The notes: generated by a model from the sequence alone, not told the origin. Shown: positions 24,398 to 33,293, numbered from the stretch's first letter. The stretch: DNA of 64,000 nt from Streptomyces kurssanovii (GCF_014649695.1 NZ_BMTN01000005.1:310001-374000); one strand, 5' to 3'. Made by a program: numbers and translations.

Positions 24398-26608
24398 ATG
24401 TCAGTGGCTCCCACACCACACCGGACGCGTACGTCACGGCGTTCCCCCGTCCCCCTGCCGCTGACCGCGCTGCTGGCGGCCGCCCTGGCCGGCGCAGCGG
24501 TGGTCGTGGCCGCTCCCGCATCCGCCCGCGCGTGGGTGGCCGTGACGGTCTGCGTGGCCTGGCTGGGCGTCGCGTCCACCGCCGGCGCCGCGTCGGCGAC
24601 GCTGCGGCGACGCCGAGGCGCGAGCGACGCCGCGAGCGGCGAACTGCGCACGCTCCGGGCCCGGTCGGCACAGCTCGCCGCCGAATCGGCACACCTGCTC
24701 AACGTCACCGTCCCCGCCGTCGTCAAACGACTTCGCGACGGTGCCACTGTCGAGGACGCCCTGACCGGCACGCGTCCGAAGGACGCCCAACTGCGGCGCA
24801 TGCTGGAGGCCTTCGCCACGGAGGTGGGCGCGGCGGAGCGCCGCGCACGGGCCTCCGCGGCGAACTGCGCCGCCGCCGTACGGCAGTTGGCACTGGCCGC
24901 GGACGGCGTCGACCGGATGACGACGGTCGCCCTGCCGGCCGCGGTGGCGCATCTGCGCACCGGCGCGTCGGCCGAGACGGTGATGGCGGGCCTGGACCGG
25001 CCCGCGGACTCCCGGCTGCGCCTGCTGCTCGAGACGACCGTGCGGGAGCTGGCACTCAGCGAGCGACGGGCCGCGGCCGCCCAGGGCGCGAGCGCGAAGG
25101 CCCTCAGCCGGGTGCAGGCGAAGGCCGTGACCATGCTGGCCGATCTGCGCGAGATGCAGGACCGGCACGGCGAGGAGGTCTTCGGCGACCTGCTGAAGCT
25201 CGACCACAACGCCTCCCAGCTCGGTCTGATGACCGACCGGCTGGCCCTCCTCATGGGCGGCCGGGCCAGCCGCGCCTGGAACAAGCCGATCCCCATGGAA
25301 TCCGTCCTGCGCGGCGCGGTCGGGCGCATCGCCGCGTACCAGCGGGTGCGGCTGCACTCCTCCAGCACGGCCGCCGTCGTCGGTTTCGCCGCTGAGGGTG
25401 TGATGCACCTGCTCGCCGAACTGATGGACAACGCGGCGAACTTCTCCCCGCCGGTCGACGAGGTCCATGTCTACGTCGAGGAGCGGACGGCCGGCCTGGT
25501 CGTCACCATCGAGGACAGCGGTCTGCGCATGTCCGACGCGGCGATGCGCCGGGCCGAGGAAGCGGTGTCCGGCAGAGTCACCGACCTCGCCACCCTTCAG
25601 GGCACCCGGCTCGGGCTGGCCGTGGTCGGCAGGCTGGCCGTGAAGTACCGCATGAGCGTCAGCTTCCGGCCGTCGTCGCGCGGCGGTACGGGTGTGGTGG
25701 TGCTGCTGCCGCCGCAGCTGCTCGCTCAGCCGCGCAACGGCGGGCCGGAGCAGCAGGCGACCGGGCACGTGACCCCGGCCCACGGCATCACGGTCCCGCT
25801 GCCCGACGCCCCGACGACATCGGGGGCGGGCAAGGCGGGCACGCCCTCGTGGGACAGCACGGCAACAGCCACCACCACGTCCGGGGCGGGCACGGCCGGC
25901 ACGTGGCAGGCCACGGCAACGACACCCACAGAGCCCGACACCACCGCAAGCACCGGAACCACCTCCTGGGACAGCACCGCAGCAGCCACTACGTCCGGGC
26001 CCGGCAGGGTCGATACGTGGCAGGCCACGGCAACGCCCCCCGCAGTGGAGCCCGAGACCGCCCGGACAACCTCCTGGGAGGCCCCGGCAGCCACCCCCGC
26101 AGGAGGGCCGGCCACGGTCGGAGCGACTTCGGGGGACAGCACGGCGGCAACCACAGCTACCGAGTCCGACACCACCCGAGCACGCTCCTGGGACAGCACC
26201 GCGGCAGCCACAACAGCCGGGACCGGCACGGCCGGAGCGGCCCCGTGGGAAGGCACGGCGGGGATCATGTCGGCAGCGGGCACGGCCGGAGGCAGTGTGC
26301 CCGTCCCGCCGCAGGGGGTGCGCCGGGTGGCGACGCCCGGCGGCCTGCCGGTGCGGCCGGCGGGCCGCACGATGGCGGCGGCGGACCGCGGCCGCGACCC
26401 CGGGGCCGGCCCGTCGGAGGGTTACTCCGGGGGCGGCCGGGACGCGGGCACGCAGTTCGGCGCGTTCCACCGCTCCCGCCGTCCCCTGGCGAGCTCCGGG
26501 TCCCCCGCCGCGGAAACGGCCGGCCCGTCCTTCCCGCCCGAAGCACCGGCGCCCACGGACCCGCACGGCGGTCCCCCGGAAGAGGCGTCCGGGACGACCG
26601 CGCCTTAG
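24398..26608 (+). CDS. cvnA: CvnA: conservon sensor-kinase-like ATPase
   Basis: The protein has 736 aa. Two membrane segments (about 20-41 and 45-64) lead into helical signalling segments, a kinase-like region with FGDLLKLDHNASQL (260-274), and a GHKL ATPase domain: N-box ELMDNAANFSPP (341-352), G1 IEDSGLRM (371-378), G2 GTRLGLAVVGRLA. Residues 473-632 form a Thr/Ala/Ser-rich tail with Trp motifs (SWDSTA, TWQATA) about every 19 residues. In the family, CvnA anchors a CvnA-B-C-D complex at the membrane like a primitive G-protein receptor. ATG 24398 is 7 nt after GAGGGA. A 122-bp gap separates it from cvnB. Confidence 0.93.
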   Translation: MSVAPTPHRTRTSRRSPVPLPLTALLAAALAGAAVVVAAPASARAWVAVTVCVAWLGVASTAGAASATLRRRRGASDAASGELRTLRARSAQLAAESAHLLNVTVPAVVKRLRDGATVEDALTGTRPKDAQLRRMLEAFATEVGAAERRARASAANCAAAVRQLALAADGVDRMTTVALPAAVAHLRTGASAETVMAGLDRPADSRLRLLLETTVRELALSERRAAAAQGASAKALSRVQAKAVTMLADLREMQDRHGEEVFGDLLKLDHNASQLGLMTDRLALLMGGRASRAWNKPIPMESVLRGAVGRIAAYQRVRLHSSSTAAVVGFAAEGVMHLLAELMDNAANFSPPVDEVHVYVEERTAGLVVTIEDSGLRMSDAAMRRAEEAVSGRVTDLATLQGTRLGLAVVGRLAVKYRMSVSFRPSSRGGTGVVVLLPPQLLAQPRNGGPEQQATGHVTPAHGITVPLPDAPTTSGAGKAGTPSWDSTATATTTSGAGTAGTWQATATTPTEPDTTASTGTTSWDSTAAATTSGPGRVDTWQATATPPAVEPETARTTSWEAPAATPAGGPATVGATSGDSTAATTATESDTTRARSWDSTAAATTAGTGTAGAAPWEGTAGIMSAAGTAGGSVPVPPQGVRRVATPGGLPVRPAGRTMAAADRGRDPGAGPSEGYSGGGRDAGTQFGAFHRSRRPLASSGSPAAETAGPSFPPEAPAPTDPHGGPPEEASGTTAP

Positions 26609-26730
26609 CCGGGCCCGGCGCGCCGCCGCACCGGCACCGTCCGTCCCCATCCCGTACACCGGAACACCGGAACCGACAGGAGGCACAGGCCGACACCCGG
26701 TCCTCACCGGACGCGCGGCCCACCCCGATC

Positions 26731-27150
26731 ATGCAGACCACCGACAACGGCCTCACCTGGCTCCTGGAAGGCCTGCTGGAGCGCACCCCCGGCACCCAGC
26801 ACGCCCTCGTACTCTCGCGCGACGGGCTGAAGCTGTGCTGGACCAGGCTTCTCACCCGTGACCAGGCCGATCAGCTGGCCGCGATCTGCTCCGGCATCCA
26901 GGCCCTCGCCCAGGGCGCGTCCATCGAGTTCGGCAGCGGCACCGGCGGCGTCCGCCACTCGATGACCGAGTTCCACGGCGGGCTGCTGTTCATCGTCGAG
27001 GCAGGTGCCGGCGCGCATCTCGCGGTCGTCGCGGCGGACGGCGCCGACCCGGGCATGGTCGGCCACCGGATGACCGAGCTGGTCGAGCAGATCGGCGACC
27101 ACATGCGGGCGGCACCCCGACTCCCCGCCCAGGACAGTCCGCGCTCATGA
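26731..27150 (+). CDS. cvnB: CvnB: roadblock/LC7-domain protein
   Basis: The protein has 139 aa: a single roadblock/LC7 fold (GLTWLLEGLLERTPGTQHAL, VLSRDGLKLCWTRLL, LAAICSGIQALAQGAS). These proteins pair with Ras-like GTPases as activators or scaffolds; here the partner is CvnD. ATG 26731 (MQTTDNGL) starts the domain, although no ribosome-binding site precedes it. The good GGAGG at about 26678 is 50 nt away with no start codon in range, so initiation may depend on RNA structure or an unusual start. The stop overlaps the cvnC start (ATGA, 27147-27150). Confidence 0.92.
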   Translation: MQTTDNGLTWLLEGLLERTPGTQHALVLSRDGLKLCWTRLLTRDQADQLAAICSGIQALAQGASIEFGSGTGGVRHSMTEFHGGLLFIVEAGAGAHLAVVAADGADPGMVGHRMTELVEQIGDHMRAAPRLPAQDSPRS

Positions 27151-27506
27151 CCCGGCGTCCCGTCGACACCGGTGACCCGGAACGGCTCTACACCGTCACC
27201 GGCGGACGCAGCCGTGCCGACGACGACTCGTGCGACCTGGTCACGCTGATCGTCAGCGAATGCGAACCGTCGCCCGCCATGCAGTCGGAACACGTCCGGA
27301 TCCTCGAACTGTGCCGCGCCCCCACGGCGGTCGTGGAGATCTCGGCCGCCGTACGGCTGCCCGTGACGGTCGTCCGGATCCTCCTGTGCGACCTGCTGGC
27401 CACGGGCCGCGTCACCGCCCGCCATCCGCCGGTCGCCCGCTTCCGGGGCTCGCTGCCCGACTCCGACCTCTTGAAGGAGGTGCTCGATGGACTCCGCAAC
27501 CTCTGA
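27147..27506 (+). CDS. cvnC: CvnC: DUF742 protein
   Basis: The protein has 119 aa. The DUF742 domain has a winged-helix-like core (QSEHVRILELCRAPTAVVEI, AAVRLPVTVVRILLCDLL) and starts with the family motif RLYTVTGGR. It overlaps cvnB by 4 bp and cvnD by 20 bp, so the three are translationally coupled. In characterised conservons CvnC is a soluble member of the membrane complex; its biochemical role is unknown. The cvnD ribosome site GAAGGAGGT lies within its last codons. Confidence 0.92.
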   Translation: MTRRPVDTGDPERLYTVTGGRSRADDDSCDLVTLIVSECEPSPAMQSEHVRILELCRAPTAVVEISAAVRLPVTVVRILLCDLLATGRVTARHPPVARFRGSLPDSDLLKEVLDGLRNL

Positions 27507-28104
27507 GCTTCCCGGCTTCACGCCGTTGGGCAGGGATTCGGCGAACGGCCTCAAGATCGTGATCGTGGGCGGCTTCGGTGTCGGCAAGACGACGCTCGTC
27601 CGGTCCGTGAGCGAGATCCGCCCCCTGAACACGGAGGAGGTGATGACGCAGGCGGGCGTCGGCATCGACGAGACCGCGGGAGTGGCGACGACGAAGACGA
27701 CCACCACCGTGGCCTTCGACTTCGGCCGGATCAGTCTCAACGACCGCATGGTCCTCTATCTGTTCGGCGCACCGGGGCAGGAACGCTTCTGGTTCCTGTG
27801 GGACCGGCTGTTCGCCGGCACGCTCGGCGCGGTCGTCCTCGTCGACACCCGGCGCATGAGCGACTCCTGGTACGCCATCGACCGGCTCGAGCATCGCGGG
27901 ACCCCGTTCGTCGTCGCCGTCAACCGGTTCGACGACGACCCGTCCGTCTACTCCCTGACCGAGATCCGTCAGGCCCTGGCGCTCGACCCGCACGTCCCGC
28001 TGGTCCAGTGCGACGCGCGGATCCGCTCCTCCGGCAAGCACGTGCTGCTCAGCCTCGCCGATCACCTCCATGCACTGGCAACGGCCCGGGAGACGACACC
28101 ATGA
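27487..28104 (+). CDS. cvnD: CvnD: MglA/Ras-like small GTPase
   Basis: The protein has 205 aa. P-loop GGFGVGKTTL (about 28-37), switch region MTQAGVGIDETAGVATTKTT, G3 FGAPGQERF (DTAGQ-like, with Phe in place of Asp), and G4 NRFD. It is the nucleotide switch of the conservon, probably toggled by CvnA and CvnB at the membrane. ATG 27487 follows a very strong Shine-Dalgarno sequence (GAAGGAGGT) inside cvnC. The stop overlaps the P450 start by 4 bp (ATGA). Confidence 0.94.
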   Translation: MDSATSELPGFTPLGRDSANGLKIVIVGGFGVGKTTLVRSVSEIRPLNTEEVMTQAGVGIDETAGVATTKTTTTVAFDFGRISLNDRMVLYLFGAPGQERFWFLWDRLFAGTLGAVVLVDTRRMSDSWYAIDRLEHRGTPFVVAVNRFDDDPSVYSLTEIRQALALDPHVPLVQCDARIRSSGKHVLLSLADHLHALATARETTP

Positions 28105-29396
28105 ACGACCCCATCGGCACGGCGGCCCACGCGCCGCACCCGCCCGGCTGTCCCGCCCACGAGGAGGCGGTCCGGCTCAGCGGCCCGGCGTTCCAGCAGG
28201 ACCCGTCGGAGCTGTACCGCTCCCTGCGCGGCCGCTACGGCTCCGTCGCTCCGGTCCTGCTGGAAGGGGACGTTCCGGTGTGGCTGGTTCTCGGCTACAC
28301 CGAGGTCACGTACGTCACCGCCCACGACGAGCTCTTCGCCCGCGACTCGCGCCGCTGGAACCAGTGGGGGGCCGTGCCGGCCGACTGGCCGCTGCTGCCG
28401 TTCGTCGGGCATCAGCCGTCCGTGCTCTTCACCGAGGGAACGGAGCACCAGCGGCGGGCCGGGGTCGTCACGGAGGCGCTGGAGGCCGTCGACCAGTTCG
28501 AACTCGCCCTTCGGTGCCACGAGATCGCCGAACTGCTGATCAACGCGTTCGCCGGCAGCGGCCAGGCGGAGCTGACGACGGCCTACGCGCACGCGCTTCC
28601 GATGCGCGCCGCCGTGCGGATGTGCGGGATGCCGGCCCACGGGGCGGACACCGAGGGCCTTGTGCGGGACCTGCGGATCTCGCTGGGCGCTGCGGAGAAC
28701 GACGACCCGGTCGCCGCGTACGTCCGCGTCCAGGAGCGCATCCAACGGCTGGTGGAGGACAAGCGCCGTGCGCCCGGGCCCGATGTCGCCTCCCGGATGC
28801 TGGCGCACCCGGCTGCTTTGACCGACGAGGAGGCCGTGCAGGACCTGATCGTGGTCATGGCCGCGGCCCAGCAGCCGACGGCCAACTGGATCTGCAACAC
28901 GCTGCGGCTGCTGCTGACCGACGACCGCTTCGCGCTGAACGTGTCGGGTGGCCGGCTCAGTGTGGGCCAGGCGCTCAACGAGGTGCTGTGGCTGGACACC
29001 CCGACCCAGAACGTCATCGGCCGCTGGGCGGTGCGCGACACCACGCTCGGCGGCCGCCGGATCCGGGCCGGGGACTGTCTCGTTCTGGGGCTGGCGGCCG
29101 CCAACACCGATCCACGGATCTGGCCGGAGGGGCGCGTCGGCGCCGAGAACTCGGCGCACCTGTCCTTCGGCAACGGCGAGCACCGGTGCCCGTATCCGGC
29201 ACCGATGCTCGCCGATGTGATCGCCCGTACCGCGGTGGAGACGCTGCTGGAGCGGCTGCCGGACGTGGTCCTCGCCGTGGAGCCGGACGATCTGACCTGG
29301 CGGCCGTCGGTCTGGATGCGGGGACTGTCCTCGCTGCCGGTGAGTTTCACACCGGTCGTGGCCCTCGGGGAGTACCGGAACGGGGATCAGCGGTAG
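28101..29396 (+). CDS. cvnE: CvnE: CYP157-like cytochrome P450 lacking ExxR
   Basis: The protein has 431 aa. The heme loop FGNGEHRCPYP supplies thiolate Cys363, and the I-helix has MAAAQQPTANW with Thr260 but no acidic partner. The K-helix reads NEVLWLDTP: Glu294 is present, but the ExxR arginine is Trp297. Loss of that arginine is known for the CYP157 family found in Streptomyces conservons, which supports this placement. Substrate and electron partner are unknown; the partner could be any ferredoxin, since none is nearby. ATG 28101 overlaps the cvnD stop, so the P450 is the last coupled gene of the conservon. Confidence 0.93.
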   Translation: MNDPIGTAAHAPHPPGCPAHEEAVRLSGPAFQQDPSELYRSLRGRYGSVAPVLLEGDVPVWLVLGYTEVTYVTAHDELFARDSRRWNQWGAVPADWPLLPFVGHQPSVLFTEGTEHQRRAGVVTEALEAVDQFELALRCHEIAELLINAFAGSGQAELTTAYAHALPMRAAVRMCGMPAHGADTEGLVRDLRISLGAAENDDPVAAYVRVQERIQRLVEDKRRAPGPDVASRMLAHPAALTDEEAVQDLIVVMAAAQQPTANWICNTLRLLLTDDRFALNVSGGRLSVGQALNEVLWLDTPTQNVIGRWAVRDTTLGGRRIRAGDCLVLGLAAANTDPRIWPEGRVGAENSAHLSFGNGEHRCPYPAPMLADVIARTAVETLLERLPDVVLAVEPDDLTWRPSVWMRGLSSLPVSFTPVVALGEYRNGDQR

Positions 29397-29437
29397 AGCC
29401 GGCGGTCCCCGCCGGGCGGCCGCAGTGGCCGGCCCTT

Positions 29438-30442
29438 TCACGGCCCGCTCACCGGGCGCCTGGAGGAGCGGCGTGCTCGGACGGCGCGGGAATCCGGAGC
29501 CGGCCACGGTCCGCGCCCCGGTCCGGTCGGGTGCGTTCCCGTGACGCCCATGACCACCGAGTAGAGGCTGGTCTCCGCGGCGATGAAGAGACGGTTGCGC
29601 TTGACTCCGCCCCAGGCGATGTTGGCGACCGCCTCGGGGACGTCGAGCCGCCCGATCAGCGTGCCGTCGGGGTCGTAGCAGTGCACTCCGTCGTCCATCG
29701 CCGCGGCCCAGAGCCGGCCGGCGTCGTCGAAGCGGAGGTTGTCGAAGCGCGCCTGCCGCCGTGCCCCGGCCTCGGCGAAGGTGTCGCCGTCCGACAGCGT
29801 GCCGTCGTCGCGTACGTCGAAGACCCGGATGCAGCCTGCCCGGGTGTCGGAGACGAAGAGCCGGCACTCGTCGGCGGAGAAGACGAGACCGTTCGGGGCG
29901 CCGAAGCAGTCGGCCACCAGGCGCACTTCGCCGGAATCGGGATCGATGCGGTAGAGGTTGTTGGAGCCGATCTCGCTCTCGGCGCGGTAGCCCTCGTAGT
30001 CGCTGGTGATACCGAAGTCCGGGTCGGAGAACCAGATCGAGCCGTCGGACTTCACCGCCGCGTCGTTCGGGCTGTTCAGGCGCTTTCCCTGCCAGCGGTC
30101 GGCCAGCACCGTGACCGTGCCGTCGTGTTCGGTCCGTGTCACGCGGCGGTTGCCCTGCTCACAGGTGACCAGCCGGCCCTCCAGGTCGAGGGTGTTGCCG
30201 TTGGTGTGCCCGGCGGTGCGGCGGAAGACGCTGACGTCGCCCGTCTCCTCGTCCCAGCGCAGCATCCGGTCGTTGGGGATGTCGCTCCAGACCACCTGTC
30301 GCCAGGCGGGCAGATAGATAGGCCCCTCGGCCCAGCGGCAGCCGGTGTACAGGACCTCCAGGGCGTTGTCGCCGTTCATGCAACGACCGGTTCGGAACCG
30401 GTCGTCGAACATCTCGTACAGCGCGGGGCGCTCACTGGCCAT
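29438..30442 (-). CDS. SMP-30/gluconolactonase-family enzyme
   Basis: The protein has 334 aa: a six-bladed propeller with CRWAEGPIYLPAWRQVVWSD, LNSPNDAAVKSDGSIWFSDP (metal-site Asn and Asp), GAPNGLVFSADE and RFDNLRFDDAGRLWAAA. The family hydrolyses sugar lactones using a divalent metal, and the key Glu, Asn and Asp positions are present. ATG 30440-30442 follows GGGGAG 7 nt upstream. It has its own promoter region with the palindrome CTGAATATCATTCAG. A P450 gene lies upstream in the same direction at 156 bp. The last 40 residues are Pro/Arg-rich and atypical, perhaps a frame extension. Confidence 0.87.
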   Translation of the reverse strand: MASERPALYEMFDDRFRTGRCMNGDNALEVLYTGCRWAEGPIYLPAWRQVVWSDIPNDRMLRWDEETGDVSVFRRTAGHTNGNTLDLEGRLVTCEQGNRRVTRTEHDGTVTVLADRWQGKRLNSPNDAAVKSDGSIWFSDPDFGITSDYEGYRAESEIGSNNLYRIDPDSGEVRLVADCFGAPNGLVFSADECRLFVSDTRAGCIRVFDVRDDGTLSDGDTFAEAGARRQARFDNLRFDDAGRLWAAAMDDGVHCYDPDGTLIGRLDVPEAVANIAWGGVKRNRLFIAAETSLYSVVMGVTGTHPTGPGRGPWPAPDSRAVRARRSSRRPVSGP

Positions 30443-30463
30443 GCGCACACTCCCCTTCAGGTG

Positions 30464-30478
30464 CTGAATATCATTCAG
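30464..30478. promoter_or_regulatory. Operator candidate upstream of the SMP-30 gene
   Basis: CTGAATATCATTCAG has perfect 6-bp arms and a 3-nt centre. It lies 22 bp before the ATG, next to AT-rich DNA (GCATGATGAAATATGGG), the strongest AT pocket in the area. The form suits a GntR, TetR or IclR dimer; a sugar-responsive regulator encoded elsewhere is likely. Confidence 0.55.
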
Positions 30479-30598
30479 TCTGCAAGGAAGATTGCATGAT
30501 GAAATATGGGCACCACAAGGTTTACCCGAATGAAGAGTTGTGGATCACACCTCGCCCGCAGGCACGGGGCCGGGCGGTTCATTCGGCGAGCCGGCGCT

Positions 30599-31825
30599 TC
30601 AGTCGCCCACCGGGGTGAAACGCACGGGCAGAGACCTCGGTCCGCGGGTGAACACGCCCTGCTCACGGGGGACGAAGCCGTCGGCGAGACGCAAGTCCGG
30701 CATGGCGTCCAGCAGTTGGCCGACCCCGGTCCTGACCTCGGCCCTGGCGAGCAGCGCGCCCACGCAGAAGTGCCGGCCGAGCGCGAAGGCCAGATGGTCG
30801 GCGGCCGCGGAGAACGCGGTCGTCGCGGTGAGGTCGTCGCGGAAGATGTCGAAGCGGTCGGGGTCGCGGTACCGCTCGCCGTCCCGGTTGGCCGCGCCGA
30901 TCAGGCAGGTCACCGTGGCACCCGCCGGGACGGTGCCGCCGCTGAGGGTGACCTCGGCGGCGGTCTGCCGCATGATCATATGGACGGGGGGTGTGAAGCG
31001 CAGTGTCTCGGCGAGGGCGCGGTCGATGAGGCTCCGGTCCTCCCGCACGGCGGCCAACTGGTCCGGGTGGACGAGCAGGTTGGCGAACATGCCGGCGATG
31101 GCCTTGTCGGTGGTCTCGCCGCCTGCCGCGAGCAGCAGGCTGCAGAACGCCTTGATGTCCTCGTCGCTCATCCGCACGCCGTCCACCTCCACCGCGCAGA
31201 GCGTGGAGAGCAGGTCCTCGCCCAGGTTCTCGCGGCGCTCCTGGATGATCGGGATCATGTACTCGGCGAACTCGACGCGGGTCCGCTCGCCCGCCGCGGC
31301 AACGGCGGGATCCCTGGCGAGATTCCCGAAGTAGGCGACGACGGCGGTGTACCACCCGTGGAAGCGGTCGTGGTCCGCCTTGTCCAGGCCCAGCATGTCG
31401 GCGATGACATTGACGGGGAACCGGGTGGCGAAGGAGTCGACGAGATCCACCTCGCCCTTGTGCCGGAAGGCGTCGATCAGTTCACGGGCGTTGCTCTCGA
31501 TCACCGGCTGGAACTTGTCCCTGAGGTCGCTGCCCCGGAAGGCGGGAGCGACGAGCGCCCTGCGTACGGCGTGCTCCCGTCCGCCGAGCTGCACGATCGT
31601 CTTTCCGTGGACGGGCTCGAGCTGCCAGTCGTAGTTCTCGGTGGTGAACACCGACTCCTTGTCCTTGAAGGCGCGCTCCACGTCCTCGTAGCGGGAGACC
31701 AGGTAGCTCTCGGTGGGTCGGTGCCAGATCAGCGGGGCGTGCTCGCGCATCGACCGGTAGGCGGGGTACGGGTCGGCGGCGAACTCCGGCGACAGGATGT
31801 CCGGGATGTGCTGTGCGGTGGCCAT
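30599..31825 (-). CDS. Canonical class-I-type cytochrome P450
   Basis: The protein has 408 aa with all standard motifs: I-helix LLLAAGGETTDKAI, K-helix ETLR, and heme loop FALGRHFCVGALLARAE. N-terminal PDILSPEFAADPYPAYRSMR is typical of soluble actinobacterial P450s. ATG 31823-31825 follows GAGGGAG. No ferredoxin gene is adjacent. The SMP-30 gene downstream may act on a related oxidised substrate, but a promoter-like region separates them. Substrate unknown. Confidence 0.93.
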   Translation of the reverse strand: MATAQHIPDILSPEFAADPYPAYRSMREHAPLIWHRPTESYLVSRYEDVERAFKDKESVFTTENYDWQLEPVHGKTIVQLGGREHAVRRALVAPAFRGSDLRDKFQPVIESNARELIDAFRHKGEVDLVDSFATRFPVNVIADMLGLDKADHDRFHGWYTAVVAYFGNLARDPAVAAAGERTRVEFAEYMIPIIQERRENLGEDLLSTLCAVEVDGVRMSDEDIKAFCSLLLAAGGETTDKAIAGMFANLLVHPDQLAAVREDRSLIDRALAETLRFTPPVHMIMRQTAAEVTLSGGTVPAGATVTCLIGAANRDGERYRDPDRFDIFRDDLTATTAFSAAADHLAFALGRHFCVGALLARAEVRTGVGQLLDAMPDLRLADGFVPREQGVFTRGPRSLPVRFTPVGD

Positions 31826-32015
31826 GGGGCTCCCTCGTCAGCAACGGGCAATGCCGGCAAGGCTATTGAGCCGCCGACGCGGAGGACAGACGGCAAGGCG
31901 GCGCGCAGGGGCGCGCAGCCGTGCGCGAACCCGCGCCCCCTGCCGCATGTCGCGGAAGCGGGGGGCTTACGGTGCAGGTAGGCGCGGGACGACCGGTGAA
32001 GCACGAGGAGTGGGC

Positions 32016-32546
32016 ATGACGGAGCGGGCATTGGTTGCGGGCGTGGGCGGCAAGGAGCCCGCCGTCGACCCGGAGGCGTTCGCAGCGCCGACGTCGGTCG
32101 TGATGGGTGACGTGACCGTCGCCGCGGGGGCGAGTGTCTGGTACCAGACGGTGCTGCGCGGCGACTGCGGGCCGATCTTGATCGGCGCGGGGAGCAACAT
32201 CCAGGACAACTGCACCGTCCACAGCGACCCCGGCTTCCCCGTCACCGTGGGCGAACGCGTCTCGGTCGGCCACAACGCGATCCTGCACGGCTGCACGGTG
32301 GAGGACGACGTCCTCGTCGGCATGGGGGCCACGGTCCTCAACGGGGCGCACATCGGCTCCGGTTCGCTGATCGCGGCACAGGCCCTCGTACCGCAGGGCA
32401 TGGTGGTGCCGCCCGGCTCCCTGGTGGCCGGGGTGCCCGCGAAGGTGCGGCGTGAGCTGACCCAGGAGGAGCGGGAGGGCATCAAGCTCAACGCGGCGGT
32501 CTATCTGGACCTGGCGGCCCAGCACCGGGACGCGCACAAGGACTGA
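32016..32546 (+). CDS. Gamma-class carbonic anhydrase-like protein
   Basis: The protein has 176 aa forming a left-handed beta-helix trimer. The three zinc histidines are in place: DNCTVH (His69), VGHNAI (His86) and LHGCT (His91), with the Arg/Gln/Asp set around VLRGDCGPILIGAGSNIQDN. ATG 32016 is preceded by GAGGAG (32005-32010). Many such proteins lack measured CO2 hydration, so the catalytic activity is only likely. The C-terminal helix (QEEREGIKLNAAVYLDLA) is typical. Confidence 0.9.
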   Translation: MTERALVAGVGGKEPAVDPEAFAAPTSVVMGDVTVAAGASVWYQTVLRGDCGPILIGAGSNIQDNCTVHSDPGFPVTVGERVSVGHNAILHGCTVEDDVLVGMGATVLNGAHIGSGSLIAAQALVPQGMVVPPGSLVAGVPAKVRRELTQEEREGIKLNAAVYLDLAAQHRDAHKD

Positions 32547-32633
32547 GGTCCGGGAGCCCGGCGTGCCGGGGCGAGCGCCGGGCACCGGCCGGGCCGGCAC
32601 GGCCTCGGCCCGCACGTTCGCCCGGGTGGCGGG

Positions 32634-33293
32634 TCAGTCGGCGACGGGGACGGGCTCCGGCTGGGGCGACGCGGCCGCCGGCTGCTCCGCCGCCGCCTTC
32701 TTCGCCCGGCTCTTGAGCACCAGCATGGACGTGACGCCGATCGCCACCGCGAGGACGAGCCCCACCCAGGAGAAACGCTTGAGCCAGGCCTCGGCCACGA
32801 CACCGACCGAGTAGACGACGGCCGTCGTGCCGCCCGCCCACAGGATGCCGCCGAAGACGTTGGCGATGAGGAACTTCCAGTACGGCATCCGCAGCACACC
32901 GGCGAGCGGCCCGGCGAAGATCCTCAGCAGGGCGACGAAGCGGCCGAAGAAGACGGCCCACATGCCCCACTTCTCGAACGACCGCTCGGCCATGGCGATC
33001 TGGGCCTCGCCGAAGTGTTTGGGGAACTTCCCGCCGAGCCAGGCCAGCAGTGGCCGGCCGCCCTTGCGGCCGATGGCGTAGCCGATCGAGTCGCCGATGA
33101 TGGCGCCGGCGGTCGCGCAGGCGCCGAGGATGTACGGGTCGATGTCTCCGTGCTGGGAGGCGAGGAGCGCCGAGCTGACGAGGACGATCTCCCCGGGGAG
33201 CGGGATGCCGAGGCTCTCGAGCCCGATCACCACCCCCACCAGGAGATAGATGCTGACCGCCGGGACAGTCTCGAGCCATTCCTGGACGTGCAA
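32634..33293 (-). CDS. DedA-family membrane protein
   Basis: The protein has 219 aa. Family motifs: IGLESLGIPLPGEIVLVSSA near the N-terminus, GDSIGYAIGRKGG, and FFGRFVALLRIFAGPLAGVLRM. About five hydrophobic segments are present. Members help recycle phospholipid or undecaprenyl-phosphate carriers and support pH and membrane homeostasis. The start is an unusual TTG (33291-33293): GGGAGGAA lies 5 nt upstream and no ATG or GTG is in range. The C-terminal tail is Ala/Pro/Gln-rich and variable. Confidence 0.9.
   Translation of the reverse strand: MHVQEWLETVPAVSIYLLVGVVIGLESLGIPLPGEIVLVSSALLASQHGDIDPYILGACATAGAIIGDSIGYAIGRKGGRPLLAWLGGKFPKHFGEAQIAMAERSFEKWGMWAVFFGRFVALLRIFAGPLAGVLRMPYWKFLIANVFGGILWAGGTTAVVYSVGVVAEAWLKRFSWVGLVLAVAIGVTSMLVLKSRAKKAAAEQPAAASPQPEPVPVAD

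Noticed and set aside
28070-30499. 809-codon plus-strand frame across cvnE and the SMP-30 gene
   Set aside because: It is Arg/Pro/Gly-rich in the cvnE part and antisense to SMP-30; typical GC-bias artefact.
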